Of a stretch of 64,000 nt of DNA, positions 11,301 to 25,200 are shown piece by piece. How positions within the stretch are numbered: position 1 is the first letter of the stretch; the number at the start of each line of letters is the position of its first letter. Under the pieces are notes generated by a model, which did no database searches, was not told where the DNA came from, and worked only from the letters and a program-made list of their open reading frames with translations. Origin of the DNA: Rachycentron canadum (lineage: Eukaryota; Chordata; Actinopteri; Carangiformes; Rachycentridae); assembly GCA_038496675.1 (NCBI GenBank), contig CM076659.1:18789488-18853487 (forward strand). The letters are read 5' to 3'. A program made the position numbers and the translations under genes.

Positions 11301-13280
11301 TTTATCACTTCAACAAATCTTTGTAAGTAGCATACTTTCATTTCATCGTTAAAAACAGCAATTATTTTTCATGAGGAATTGTTTTGCTTTGAATTCCCAC
11401 CCCCCAAACAAACCTTCATTTCATCAGTGATGAGTTCCCTTAATTCATTCTTGTACAAGGCTTCAATGTTTCCATGCTTAAAATTCTCTCCCTTATTTCC
11501 TGGTGAAAAATTTGACCCACCTCTTTAAGAAAATGAAATGTTGACAAAGAGAGAGAATGACTGTCAGAAGAAATCTCTCATCCGAGTACATTGACACTGA
11601 CCCTGCAAGAAAAAAAACAAAAAAAAAAAAACAGCTGGTGGGAAATTAACAGTAAAACCTACCTATCTGGTGTTGATCTGATCTTCTCTTTGGAGAGATC
11701 TTTTGTGTCAAGGATGTCTTAAACAAGGATGTTTTTGTTTGTTTGTTTGCTTGTTCTGGTATTTGGATTTTGGTATTTATGATGTGTACAGAGCCACGCA
11801 GCATAAATATTATTGTGCTGAGAAGGAAAAAAATGGAAAAGTCATGTCATGAGCCCAAATCGACCCTTCAGGTAAACGCAACCATTACGGAGGACCCATC
11901 AGCGCTGAAGGATCGCTGCTCATTGCTGAGGGAACATTTTTTAAATTCTTAATTTGTTTCCTATAAAAATCCCCAGAATGAGCAAAAGAGAAGTTGGCAG
12001 GCAACAGTTGAGGATTTTTTTTTTTTTTTTTGCTTGATTCTACCAGTTCAGGTCCCTCAGAGGAATACTGAGGACTAAAGACACTGCGACAGCTGAGGCA
12101 GCAGTAATGGAGGATAAGTGCAAGGTAGAGGCAGGATGGTGAGATTCTGATGGCTCTACGTGTGAATCTATTTCAAAGTTGGATTTCTCTTTAAGTAGCT
12201 TGAACTATATCTTTTGCTATATAAAACAACGAGTGTCCATTTCCACAAAATGGCCCTATAAAGTTTTATGGCAGTGTATCATTTCTTTTTATGATATTGT
12301 ATAACAGACTGCAGGCTACTTTAGCTCATTCTGCTGAGATGAAAACAAAAACTGTCTCTCATGAAACGTGATACGGCTTATGGAGTTATGAAGCAAACTG
12401 TTTTATCATAGCAAAACGGCCAGCCTACAAAAAGCAAATATCAACAACAACATGTGTAAAGCAACATGATTGTAAACCTTTCTGGAAATGAAAGTAGTGA
12501 GTGAGCTTTTACTGGACTTGTTTGTGAATTTCCTGTTCATGAGGCAGTGTAACTTACACAACCATGCTCACACACACACACACACATACACATATTTGAT
12601 CTGATTCACATGGTACATTCACGTTTTCTCTCTGTTCGCATGCAAGCGCACTATATATCTCTTTAAGAATGAACCATTTTTGTTTTTCTCACCTTAAGTG
12701 CTGTTGTTCAGAAACTGTTCTTGACCAAAGCGTTGACACGGCTGGTGCGTCAGACACTCACTCACATACACACACACACACCCACACACACACAAGAAAC
12801 ACACACAGCCGATCAGAGCAAGATAAACTCCATGTGTTGATGGTTTGTGCTGATGTTTCAGATTATGTTCATGTGTTTGTACTGCAGCTGATATCATTTC
12901 TGTGAAAACACAATCTGTTGTTGTGAAACCAAGATGTCAACGAAACTAACTGCACATTGCGAGGAAAGGAGGTGAGGGAGGAGGAGAGGAAGGGGAAGGA
13001 GTGGGAGAGAAGACAAGGGCACACAGGGTGTGAAAGTAGACGGGAGGATTTACTTTCTGTCGCGAGACTCGACGCTTTACAGCTGTCAAAGTGAATATTT
13101 TTTAATTTTATTGGAATGCTGAGATCTTGAACGCTGTTGATTGTTTTAGGTGTAGATCATTGTGTAAAGTAGAAGTTAGTCTAAACAAACTCACAACGCT
13201 AAAGGAGGGCTGAGGAATAAAATGAAAAAAAAATGAATTGAAGAATTGAGAATTTCTTTCTTTCTTTATTTTTTTTTATC
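8357..13280. other. Non-coding stretch, microsatellites only
   Basis: Contains CA repeats at about 9389-9416, 12570-12588 and 12761-12796, and A or T runs near 8550, 10461, 11620 and 12017. The 168-codon minus-strand frame at 9373-9879 runs through a CA tract and ends in poly-CV residues, so it is not taken as a gene. No exon or RNA gene was recognised. Confidence 0.55.
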
Positions 13281-13545
13281 CCACAGTTCAGTTGGTCTAG
13301 CATCGCTTCACACTCCATCTGTTTCCATTGTTGATTTTGGTGAAATTGAGAAATCCTGAGCATGGGTCGCTGTTGTGCAAGGTTAAATCCAAACAAAAGA
13401 GAAGCAAGCAGAAGATAGAGAGAGAGATGGAAGGGAAAAGAGAGTAGGAAAGAAAGCAGGGGAGTGTTTACTTTTACCAATTGGCCTGTCAGTGCTTCAC
13501 AGCCCATTTCTATCTGTTGTTGACTTTGTGGTGAAACGCTGGAGG
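13281..13545. repeat. Diverged two-copy duplication, 189-bp spacing
   Basis: A segment at about 13289-13345 and a second at about 13478-13534 align with every shared word offset by exactly 189 bp. Shared words include TTGG, GCTTCACA, the CCAT cluster, TTGTTGA and GTGAAA. A purine-rich spacer (AGAGAGAGATGGAAGGGAAA-like) separates the two cores. Because 189 is a multiple of 3, a minus-strand frame (13199-13597, 132 codons) stays open through both. Its peptide repeats a QQxxEMxCEA-like block, which is best explained by the DNA duplication rather than by a protein. Confidence 0.65.
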
Positions 13546-14160
13546 GGAGGAAACTTTTGAGTAGAGCCTCCTCTTGGGCAACATAACATCTAAACAAATC
13601 TTAATGCCATCGGTGCCTTCCAGAGCACTCAAGGCTCAAAAAGGTCAACCGGTTTCTTTTTCCTTTGATGCCAATATATTTTCATGACATTTTGCGATGC
13701 TGTATCCATGTTTTGTTTCGGGCTCAAGGTTCAGGGATGGAAATGTTTGTTGTGCGTTTGGGAGTCCAAGTCAACATGTGATTACAGTAAAGACAAAACG
13801 GAAGAGGTACTGTGCTGTATGGCGTTTCCGCTTGATGGTTTGGAGAATAGGAGCGGGGAAGCGGGAGGAAGGGGGAGAAGAAGAGACCAGAAAAGATGAA
13901 ATGTGGTGCAACGGGAATCTGCTGAAATGTGTCGCAGCAACAGAAAGGAAAGTATATCTAAAGCAAAATTTCAAACTTTCATACCCTAGAATTTCCATTT
14001 ATATACAACTAGACTGCACCAGCACACAAGTTCTGCAGGAAACATAACTGTGTTTTCTATTAACTTCATGAGGATATTTGGTTAATTTAGGTATTTGGCA
14101 GGTTGCAAATACATTGAGAGTCACTGGACGTATCAGTTAGATGTTCCCAGGCAGGGAGTG
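13546..14160. other. Non-coding stretch, nothing recognised
   Basis: The overlapping 116-codon (13697-14047, plus) and 75-codon (13771-13998, minus) frames are on opposite strands and show no known domain. Confidence 0.5.
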
Positions 14161-14161
14161 T

Positions 14162-14180
14162 GGGGTGGGGTGGGGTGGGG
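14162..14180 (+). promoter_or_regulatory. G-quadruplex motif
   Basis: Four runs of GGGG are separated by single T residues. This is the tightest class of intramolecular G-quadruplex motif. It derives from a GGGGT pentanucleotide tract. Whether it has any regulatory role here is unknown. Confidence 0.75.
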
Positions 14181-14184
14181 TGAG

Positions 14185-16320
14185 GATGTTCAAAAATCCG
14201 ACAACTATCATCACATCAAATCAAATCACATCGGGAAGTTGACGGAGTTCCAGTGGCACAAATGTTGAACACAGGTTGTTGTTGTTATCCACACACACAC
14301 AGTCAGAGCAAGCCTTGACCTCCAGATCTGGCAGTGTCATATCCATCTCATCACACTGACTCCTCCAAGTGGGGGTGAACCTTGAACGCAGCCCAGTCTT
14401 GGCCAGCATTTGCGTCTGAGTGGATTTTTTGTTTTGTCCTCATCACATTACGCATCTGGTGGGGAATGATAACATTTTCAGTCATGTGACCATTGTTTAA
14501 CTTTGTGTTTTTTTTGTTTAGTTGGGACCTGTGTCACATTACAACAAAGTCATTTAAATCCCGCTGGAAAAAATAACTTCACTTTTCACAGATAATTACC
14601 TTCCTGTTAATATTTTGCACGTGACCACAGCAGCGGTTACGGGAAAGCCAGAGTCAAGCTGGTGGTGTTCATTTCAACTGGACTGGGTGCCGTAAACACT
14701 GACAGTCCTGTGTTCAGTCTGTGTCTGTCTACATCCAGTCACAACCATATTCAGTTACAGTGCAGATTATAAACCCGCCAAAATAAGAGTTTAAACATCA
14801 GCGAGTGCATCTGTTAATGAAATTGAATGACACATAATGATCACTGACAGGACTCAGTGTGTTACACCTTCTCTTTTTTTTTTTGCATAACCACCTCACT
14901 GGCTGTTATATATGGACATTCAGATGGTGTAGTGTCTAACAACTGACAGCTGACTCTCTTCCTCAACCAGTAAAAGCCTTTTTAAGTCTCCTCTGAGATT
15001 AATAACATTGGACAACATGCTTAATGACAGAGCCTAATGAGTATTTGGGGTTCAGGCTAAAGTACATCCAATGACTGAGGCTGTATGTACAAAGAACTTT
15101 TTGCAGCTGCTCTGGTGGGCTTGGGGTTGCTGAAATAGGGTTGATTAGGAGGACTCTGGGAAAGGTAATGGGTGGTGAGGTAATTTCAACAGACACAGGC
15201 ACTAGACTGGTGCCATTATTTGCAGTGGAAGAGTCAGCGAGAGGTAGAGAAAGAGGGAGGAAGAGAGGGACATCCAGAGACAGACAGTCAGAGACAGAGG
15301 GTGATTAGGGTTAGACATGGTGCCACAGCGAGGCTGATCTATAGAAATGGCCTCTTAGCGTGATGTATGAGGCACACACACAAAAAAACAAAACAAAACA
15401 CACACTCACAGAGCTAGTGATGGTAGCTTTGTGCTGCCAGTAAGGCTCGAAAAAAAAATAACTGGGTAAGTAGTGTTATATATCTTGTGCCATTGTTATC
15501 AGGAAACATTGATATAATATTGGAGTTATAGTGCCCCTGCATGCATTTATTCTGAGTGTACTTACACACTGCAATTTTGTATTGGCCAGTACCTTTGTAG
15601 TCGAAGCTATTTTTTTTCAACTGCAAAAAGATTTTTCCTTGCAACACAAATTCTTTTTTCTGCTGGGAGGTTATTGCTTTTAGAGGATCAATTCACTCCC
15701 AAAGAATATATGAAAAAAAGTTTTTGTTTTCTGCACAATGTGCACAATCTTTTAACTAAACTATAGACTTAAATCTTCTCCACTGGAATAAATATTATAC
15801 ACAGAGAGTTTATGGGCCCCGTTTTTACTGAAAACTCTATATACTCTTGGTAATATGAATATAGCTGCCATGTGTGTGTGGAATGGCTTCAATCAATGAC
15901 CGTTGATTGATCATCAGCTGGTCCCAACCATCGCATCAGCTTTCCAATGTTTTTTTTACGTATAGTACGTATAGTATGTATTTATTAAATGGCGCTGAAT
16001 GTGGCTGACCACCCTGCATACATGGGGAAAGTCCTACAAAGGGTCGATGGTGTGGCCTTTAGGTGCTGCAGGGCAAGCTGGCTGACAAAAAAACTTAAAA
16101 AGAAAAAAAAAAAAAAAACAAAAAAAAAAAACTCCTGGTTGACAAAACTGGCAGTCCATGTCTGCCTTATGCTGGAGGACAATGAGCCCTGCATTTCTAC
16201 CACAGATCATCCTTCATTGTGTGTGATGATTGCATCACACCGCGCTGTACGAGCAGGAGAGTTGTTACATAAAACACATTTCCAAATAGCACATAGCAAT
16301 TTAGTAGAAAATTTGTGCAT
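14185..16320. other. Non-coding stretch, nothing recognised
   Basis: Low-complexity pieces only: GA-rich near 15240-15300, a tandem ACGTATAGT near 15959, and A-rich 16098-16131. No supported gene. Confidence 0.5.
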
Positions 16321-16324
16321 GAAG

Positions 16325-16350
16325 GCAGCAGCAGCAGCAGCAGCAGCAGC
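16325..16350. repeat. (GCA)n trinucleotide repeat
   Basis: An uninterrupted GCA array of 26 bases. It yields poly-Ala in a plus-strand and a minus-strand frame, neither of which resembles a gene. Confidence 0.9.
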
Positions 16351-17580
16351 GGTGGTCCTAACACGACAGCATAGACAGGAGCTTTGACTTGACAGGCTGT
16401 CGGTGGGAAACCTCACAATACTAAGGAGGTGAAATTATTAAAAATTAATGGGAAATTGCCCTTTAGGGATGAACCTGAATTGCTCCCGCAAGAGAGGAGC
16501 CACATAGTCGCAAGTAGAACCTGGTAACTAAAGACTGTGCAGCTTTTTTTGACAGCTGATTGCAAAAAAAAAAAAAAAACCTTTATAAAAAGAAAAAAGT
16601 TATTTTTTTTTTTACGAACAAATGATCCACAATTTTATTTAAAAGACAGAAACGTCAGAATAAACGTGTGCCAAAATAGCCACGAAGCCACAGTCCATGA
16701 CAATAATAGATTGAATTCAGTTCAAAGCCTGAACAGAACGTTTTGAATCTGGTTTCAAGCGTTTTAAACCACTACAAACATGAATCTTAACAAAAATATA
16801 TAAAGCAGACTACATTTCCATGTCTCTGTGCAGGCCCTGTAGGTAACCATTTTGCATAATGCATGAAACCAAGTTGTAACATTTTTTGCTTTGTGCTTAG
16901 CTTCCCCATTCTGCTGACAGGGAATAAATGCAGCATAACGAAGGACTGGCTGAGAAAGAAAGATGGTCGTGTGTCATGTGTTCACATGTGCTGCGCCGTC
17001 GGTGCGCCTTCATAATCACGTTGTCCCTTCCTGCGTGGATGCAGTGAACCGCGTTACGAGGACGGCTTAGTTATTTAGAACAGCGGAGTAGACTCTCTAC
17101 AGCACGTTCTCCCTCCCTCTCTGGGAGACAGGGGGCTGGAGGAAATATGGATGAGGATGGAGAAAATGACATAAAAGCTATGGGTCTGTATCCTTATGAA
17201 AATGGTCCATTATGTGCTGAATTACATGTTTGTGGTTTTGCGATTCCAACGTGATGTGCTGTTTTTTTTTTTTTTTGTTTTTTTTTTAAGAGTAGCTTTT
17301 TCTCCCTTCCACGCATTCATGTGTGTGCGTCTCATGACATGGTAGCACCGCTTGTGACATCTCTAGTTTTCACGGGTAGCAAAACGATGAATAAACAGTC
17401 AACAAAACAACAAATGCACCGATTGCCTCGTTTAACTGTGCGCAAGTTTCGTAGCTGTGCTTCTGTTGATAGTTAAATGCCTGTGCAAACGCCCTCGCAT
17501 TTTTGAAAACATGAGTGCGGACATGCCATCATCACAGAGAGATGAGCGCTGTTAGCATGCTCCAGCCATTTCCTGTGTCC
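16351..17580. other. Non-coding stretch, CpG-containing segment
   Basis: The sequence at 16980-17120 holds more CpG than its surroundings (for example GCGCCGTCGGTGCGCC). At about 16849-16863 there is TTTGCATAATGCATG, two overlapping octamer-like halves of the kind bound by POU factors. No exon could be defined. Confidence 0.4.
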
Positions 17581-17586
17581 TTTGCC

Positions 17587-17631
17587 GAGAGAGAGAGAGA
17601 GAGAGAGAGAGAGCTGCAAAAAAAAAAAAAA
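17587..17631. repeat. (GA)n followed by A-run
   Basis: A GA dinucleotide array (17587-17613) is followed by a run of 14 A. Confidence 0.9.
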
Positions 17632-17767
17632 CACAAATGGTGTTTTGTCCTGTAGGGCTGACTAACAGATTACATTAGAGCCAGTGATGGTTACAGAGTG
17701 GCTAATTGAGAGTTGAGGTTTTCCTGCTGCTGGCTCTCAAGATTTGGTCCACAACTTGTCCCAAGCA

Positions 17768-17792
17768 TTTTTTTTTTTTTTTTTTTTTTTTT
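17768..17792. repeat. Poly-T run (25)
   Basis: A pure T homopolymer. It may be the tail of a retroposed sequence inserted on the minus strand, but no element body is recognisable to its right. Confidence 0.9.
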
Positions 17793-18659
17793 GTGCATTT
17801 TGTTGTGGTTGCATGTTGAGTGCAGCCGCCAGTCAACAGCCTGTAGCATTTAGAGGCACGCCACCGGCTGAGAGGGGCTGCCTGTCGCACAAAATCAAGT
17901 AGCACTGCGCCTGCGTGTGCAGCCAGTCACAGACGTGGGAATGAGGCCAGGTGAAGAGAGGGAGAAGGCAAAAAAAGGGTAGGGATACAGAGGCTAAAAC
18001 AAGGAGTCAGAGCTAAAGCGAGGCTGAAGGTGAAGGACGGTTTTCAAGCCTCTGAAGGTTTGATGAAGAATTCCTCCGGCCTCAGATGGGACCCAAAGTT
18101 TGTTTATACTTTCTGAAGCAGTTTCTGACTTTCAACAAACCACAGGCCATCCTTGGACATTCTGGAGTGGAGTGGAGTGAAATGACCTTTCAGTCCAAGT
18201 GTGGCAGAGTCTGCAGTGTTGCAGAGACTGTGCGATAACTTTGCTCTCCCAAATTTGCCATTAAAGACACTTTCTTTTAAAAGTGCCAAGAGAGATAAGA
18301 TAAAGCAATTGCCGGGTCTAAAAACCTACTGAGGCCAAAAGGTGACGAGCAAGATTGTTCTCAATGGACTGACGTGCAATTTAATGTGATACGGTGACAC
18401 ATCAAACTGTCTTGATGTGTATGTTCTGAACTTGTTTTTGCCTGGAACAGTAAAGATCCAATTTTCTGTACCTCGTCTGACAATAAATAAAACTTCAGAG
18501 CAGATAGTATCTGGGCTTCAGAGTATTTGTGGATGTATTCTGATGCACTAAAATGGAGTTTACAAAAACATGTGTCACGGAGAGTGTTGTGAAATTTCAT
18601 CAGTATTGTGATAAAGAAATAATTCCAATTCCTCGGAGGAAAAGATGCAATGTCTCCAG
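17793..18659. other. Non-coding stretch, nothing recognised
   Basis: No supported gene, RNA gene or transposon end. Confidence 0.5.
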
Positions 18660-18693
18660 AAAAATGCATTTGTTTAAAAAATGCATTTGTTTA
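18660..18693 (+). repeat. Perfect 17-bp tandem duplication
   Basis: AAAAATGCATTTGTTTA occurs twice head to tail without mismatch. The perfect match points to a recent slippage or duplication event. Confidence 0.9.
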
Positions 18694-19264
18694 ATTAATA
18701 CTAGCGTAGAAGTTTTTGAAACCGCAAGCTCTCAGAGATTGTTGACCCCCTGCACTCGATATACAATACCACAACAATACAAGTGCAGCGTGGGAGCTCG
18801 TAAATTTAATAATGAAATAACTAATCAGATTATGTATTCATGTTAGGTGTAATCTTTTAATCCCTAATCCAGATAAAAGACGGTAAAATCTGATAAATCT
18901 GATACAGAATCCCCCTCTCTGTTGTTGTGTTTCCATCAGATAACACTGAATAATGAACAAAAGCGCGTGTGTGTGTATGTGTGTGTGTGTTTGTGTGTGT
19001 GTTTGTTAGAGGTTCACACACGGGCTAAAAGAAATGCAACCACTTCTGCACACTCAAACACAGTGAACCAAAGGGCTTGACTAATATTCTTGTGAAAAAT
19101 ACCTCAACAGAAACCTGCATGTTTCAAAATAAGCCACATTTAATAGTTTTTAAAAAAAAAAAAATCAAATTCTTAATGCTGTGTGTAATTGAAAAAGAAG
19201 TCAGTTGCACCAGTTCAGTTCAACCTGTTGTCTCTTGCACATTGCTTATAAAACAGTGAATAAG

Positions 19265-19299
<35 letters not shown>

Positions 19300-22200
19300 C
19301 AACTCCAAAGAGTAATATTCAACGAGAAAACACATTTATCATGTTGTTCTACAAAGTCAGAATTTATTTTATTTTTAAATGACAAGCAGCATTAAGAAAC
19401 CAATCCAAGCATGTTGGAAAATAAGCTCTTTGGTAAATACTGGATTTAAGGAAGGGATAGTCCCTGAGAGAAGCCAATTATCTCTGCAGTTTTTTGTTTT
19501 ACATAACCTCACAGGTCAGGGTGGATCATTTTGCTTCCACCAGAGCCACTTGCCTACGATCAAAAGTATTGTTTATTCATATTTTACTCTCTTATGAACT
19601 GTCTTTGTTAACCCTAAATTAAACACTTTTTGACTTTTCTACAAGGCCTTTCTCTTGCTTGCGTATTAATTAGAAACATCAAACTGGGATAATGCCCTCA
19701 CTCTGGCCAGTCAGAGTTGTCTCTATAGCCAGAGGATGCTTTATTACTTCAAGGAGTTCGATTGAAATGAGTAATCAGAATAATAGTCAATCGTGCACGG
19801 TGAGACGCTTTCTCAACAAGATTTATAGTCAGTGTTGATGTGATGAATGAATGTTCGTTTGGATGTTGATTGGTTCACAGCTCTGAGTAGAGGAAGGAGT
19901 GTTTGCTCTTTAATTTATGAGGGCTGAATTCAGTCCCATGTTCGAGAGACACAGGATTGAATTATTATTGGACTTATTAGACACATTCACCTACAGCTGA
20001 TCAACTCCAACACAACAGTCCTGCAAAAACCTTCATCAAGGCTATGATTTTTGCTTTTAGAGGTGCTGGTTGTTTGTTTTTTTGTTTTTTTTTTTCATTT
20101 GTATTAATGAGGGGAGGCGAAATAGCAGAAAAAGTGTCTCTATATAGTCCGAAGAGGTGTATTGCAGGTGTTTTTGTGTGGGTGGGTTTTTCCTGAACAT
20201 TGGACATCATACAGGTTTGTGCTTTCGCAATAGGATGGATCCACAATGTCACAAAGTGTGCATCCAAACATGTCTGACCACGATTACCATCATTAAAACT
20301 CTTCAGTTTTAAATAAAATGCCTCGATTAATGTGGCAATACTCTGCTTGTTCTGTTCTTGAAACCCCTCTTGGGACAGAGTCCCAGGGTAGGACACGAAA
20401 TGTAGCCTGTTTGGGTCCTGGCCTGGAGCTTTAAGTGTTAAAATATAAAGACACAGACTGAACCCCTTTAAAACAATGACACCTGTCAGACAGAAAATGC
20501 ATTAGATGAGGTATCAAATGTCCAGCTGCTGACAAGTGACACTGAGAAAATTGCTGAAAATGACATGAAATGTCACAGCTTCAGATGCATCTGGTGTTTT
20601 CAAGCAATGCAAAAATGGGGAGTAGAGCACTTTTTGTACTGTTGTTGTTATTAAATATCATGCATAGCACCGAAGGGTTTTGTTTACAGTCTCATATTAA
20701 ATAAGGGAAGCATTTTCATAATGCTTTCCTATATAAGATATTAATGTATGTACATGTATTGTTTTTATTTCAGACCGTCCAGACACACTGGAGTCCCCTT
20801 TCCTCAGCTCTGCCACGAGTTCTTATAGGGCTTCATAAATGATTTTTAGTGACAGGTAAATGGTCAGGAAGTCCAGCAGGACAGTCCCCTGCTGCTGTCC
20901 CCATGCTGTGCTAGAAGATGTTGGGCCACAACAATATTCCTTTACCTTAGCCTATATTAATGTAGGTTTTCCTGGTTTCACAGCAGCTGCCCCTGAGGTT
21001 GAGCAGGTTCATGTTTATCCCCACAGACACGCAACATACATACGCATACATACAGAATGTCTGATGATTTAAATCTCAGTTTGTCCTCAATGAGTAATAA
21101 ATACTCACTTGCACTTGCACTGCTGTGCCTTTGAGCAAAACATTTAGCTCTCGGTGTAACAAAACACTGTATGTATCCTGTATAAAGCAGGTATGTGTTT
21201 GATAAGCATTAAGGTAAAACTTGAAGTAATCAATACATGGCCTTATCAGCGTGGCTCATCAGTCATGTTATCAATTAGCTCATTATGGCCCATAGCTGTG
21301 TTTCATTGTTAGGAGACAGGCCTGTGCTTGTTATTATGATGTGAGCAAAGGGGGAAGTCTGGTGACGTAGTGCATGGAGTTACAGAGATGAAGGTTGGGC
21401 TGCATGTGTGTGTGTTTCTTTGATCCACAACTTTCACAACCTTAATTGCGTGTTTTATTGTAACCATGATGACGAACGTCCGGTACACCAGCTGCTAGAA
21501 GTCGTACGGGTCGAAGGAACAAACTAACTGGTCATGTCACTTGTCGGTTCACTCACATTGTGGACTTAAATTCCTATTGGATGCATATTCTCATGGGCTG
21601 TGTTTCTTACTCCAGTGACGATAAAAGGAAAAATAAATAAATACATAAAACAACACAGTTTTATAATGTTTAAATTTACAGATAATCTCATCTGCTCCCT
21701 GTGTATTGCAACTTATTTGAAAAAAGTGCGAAGAATGAGCCATGTTGCCCTTGAGCTTTTCAAATGAATCTGATTACTTGAATTCAGTGACAGGTTTATA
21801 CTCAAGGCTGCAGCTCTCAGACTGATCTGTGTTAATGTACTCACCATCTCGTGTGCTTTGTTCCCTCGGCTTTTCACATAATGCCAGTCTTTTTTTTTTT
21901 TTTTCAGAAAGCCATTGGTTTGTCAGCGAGAAAATCAGTGAATAATTTGCAAAGAGCCACCTTTTTCCTCCTCCCTTCCCTTCCTATTATTAATATGAGA
22001 ACAAAACCTTTTGCTTCCTCCCCTTTTGTCGTCCCTCCCCTTTCTATCCCTTTCCTTCCTGTCTCCTTTCCACCTCTGTCCACTCTTTTTAACCTTTTAC
22101 CACTCTGTCTTTCTCCTCCTTCTCTCCCAACCTACACACCGTCTCTCCTCTGCCATTATTTCCAACTTTTTTATAGACTCATAAAACCAAAGGGTGGCTA

Positions 22201-25200
22201 GTTAAAAAACCACATTATGGGCTGGTGAACGCAACTATGAGCTATGACACCAGCCATGACTTTTATTTTCCCTTTTCAGCTTGCATCACTTGATTAATTA
22301 ACCAGCAGGAGAAGCCTTTGGTCAGCGTGGCTGCAACACTGCCGGGGAGTAATACTGCAAAGTGGGCCAGGCATGGTTAAAATTTATGGACTTGTGGTAC
22401 TTAATTATTCAACAGAAAATGTCGTGCTAAATGTCACATAACAATATTTAATACACGTATAACATTTGCTGTAGAAGGGCGGAGAAGACATACGAGAGGC
22501 CAGTGGAACACAGAGAGGTCCCAGGTTCAGTCCCCATAACATTATGTCTTCTTTGTCCTTATGTGGGACATTGAGCTCCTGCCTGCTCGTTTTAAAAGCA
22601 TTAACTAAATGAATCACATGGTACCAGAGTGATGACTTAATCACCATCTACCTTCATTCAAAATTAAATAATCCTGATGTAATGATTTTTACACTGTGAG
22701 GTGGTAGATTGCTCCTCAGTCTGGGGCAAAAATTAACATTTATTTCTAATAAGTGACAAAATAAATGTATAAATTGTGAATTGGCTTTACAACATGCAGT
22801 TGGGAAGCAACTGCCTTATATTCAAAGGCAGCCTTTTTTACATTTCAGGGAGTGCAGGTTCTCATACTTCAGGGTGATTGGGTGGGTTGCAGGACTTTGA
22901 CTCAATGTGCTTCCAGAACGTTGATGGTTTCAATCCAGTAAAACTCTCAGTACGACAAAATTTTGTTGTAACTGACCTCGAGAACGAGACACACAAGCCT
23001 CTCCTGACCTGGCGTCCCTGTTAGTTGAACAATATTTATCAGTCTTTGCAAAAATAAAACTGCTTTCTGATCTGAAGCCACACAGACAATTATGTTTTTG
23101 TCAAGAACAAAAAGGGTATAGTTGTTTAATGCAAAGAGTCAGTTTTGTAGGAAAACAAATCTGTTGACAGTGAATATTTTCTATGTTCATATATTCAGTA
23201 AGTAAGTAACATTTTCAGTGGTGAACACTTCTCAAATACTTTGTAAACATTTCTTGTCATGTTGTTAAGAAATATAATCCAGGCGGCAGAACATTTTCTC
23301 AAAACATATCTGTTGTTGCAAAGTAATTGTGAATGAATGTACATTTGAGGAAATAGTGCTGGAATGTTTCCAAATATCTGGTTAAAAAAGTTTTCTTGCC
23401 TTTTTCCTCCTTTACTGGTTTCTTTAAAAAAAAAAAAAAAAAAAAAAGATAAAACCTTTTGGGATAAAATATAAAGCTTCATTGTTACATCCTTCCCGAC
23501 ATCCTTGGTTTAAAAATAACCAATATACAGGATTCTTATTCTTCTTCATAAACCTGATGCACAAAAGCTGCATTGTCTAACTCCCACCACATGTTGGGGG
23601 GGGGTTTGACCACACAACGCGAACACACTTTTCTCTCATTCTCTTCGCTCTGAGCAAGAGGTCTTCTGTCTAATGAGCTTTGCACATCCGCTATAGCTCA
23701 GCTCAACACATGACTTCACACACGGCACTCCACACTCACAGGTATTTACCCAGAATAGCTAGAGAGACAAAAAAGAGAAGAAAAAAAAAGAAAAAGGGAC
23801 AGAGAAAGTCTGAGATGAGACCCCTGGTTAATTGTCCATTGCCCTGGGACTCTGGCTCAACCCATGGCTCATTAGCTAAGAGTTTCGACCTCCACTGACA
23901 CTCACAAAGACGACTGCTGCGTTTTATCCGCTATCTGCCGCTTTTTACAAAGTCATTTATGTAATTAAATATTAACAGTTGTTGTTTTATCACCCAATGA
24001 TTAGACCCGACGGCTGAAATGCTAAAACCCAGTAAAGGAAAAAATCACTGATGCCAGTGAGGGAATTAACTGGTATGTCTCAGTGAAATGAAAATTACTT
24101 TGTGTGAAGTTGAAGTGGGTCATTAAACACGGAATGAGTGATGGGTTTCCCCTGGTGGCAAATTTAGATTTTACTTCACAATAGTTCCATCATAATGTAT
24201 ATCAGAGTGCAGTAGAATTGCACAATGGATGCTATGTTTGACTTCCCTCCTTATATGGACCTATTTGTTTGAAATTCTTTTGGGAGATTATTTTATTGCT
24301 CATGACGGCATCATCCAAATTTCTGAAGGGATTTTCTGAATCCCAGTTGATGTTTCAAAAATGACTGAAAACCTAGCCCAGTGTAAATCAACCATTGCCA
24401 CAGATAGATAGGACTGAAAATGCTGGAATACATGCATCAGATCTAATGGCTATATATATATATATAACATAATAATAGTAATATAAAAAGATCTGATCAA
24501 GGTTGGTCTTATGTCAGTTACACTTACAGAGCCATAACATCGCCATAAATAGCTAGATCAAGACACATCAAAACATACTTTTGCAGCTTTCACTTTTTTT
24601 TTTTTCGTGAACAATGATGCCTTTGAACTAAGTTCGCCATCTTAATGCAATTTATTTTCTCATGTCTAGTACGATCACATCATATCAGAGGCTGAAACAA
24701 ATATTGTGGAAATATATTGATTTCTAGTCACAGTGAGGGTTAAGTCTTTCCTACCGCAAGTCTGTCTAAATATTTTTTTTTTTTTTTTTTTTTTTAACCA
24801 AACACACTAGATGTACTGAGCAGGGGGAAAAGGATAAGGGAAATACAAATGCTCAGCTCATATCTCCCTAGCTTGGATTACACAGTGCAGGACATCTTGG
24901 AATAAAGAGGTGACAACGAACAGTCGCCGAAGGAAACAACAAATCTTTTTATGTGTCAGCTTTATCGACAGAGCACCCTGGAAGACCAAATTATTGAAAA
25001 CAGAAGGTCAAAAGTCTGTGTATGTCAATGAAGAGAATTCGCTGTTCGGCTTATTTTAGTGATTATGTCCAAAGGTCAATTGTCCTTTGACTTAGAGAAA
25101 AAAAAAAGTCAAGTGCTATCATATTTACTGTGTGCATCCTCACAGGACAAGATTAAGCCTTTGATGACACGTCCTGTGGCTTTTTTAAATTGTGAATGCC

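Noticed and set aside
16207..16387. Poly-alanine-containing frames on both strands
   Set aside because: Produced by a GCA trinucleotide microsatellite.
20761..20840. Possible 3' exon after a TTTTTATTTCAG splice acceptor
   Set aside because: The frame after the AG is only 23 codons, has no recognisable peptide, and no donor-containing upstream exon was found.
22905..22950. Second tRNA B-box-like word (GGTTTCAATCC)
   Set aside because: There is no A box at the right distance and no SINE body was recognised, so a single box match is weak evidence.
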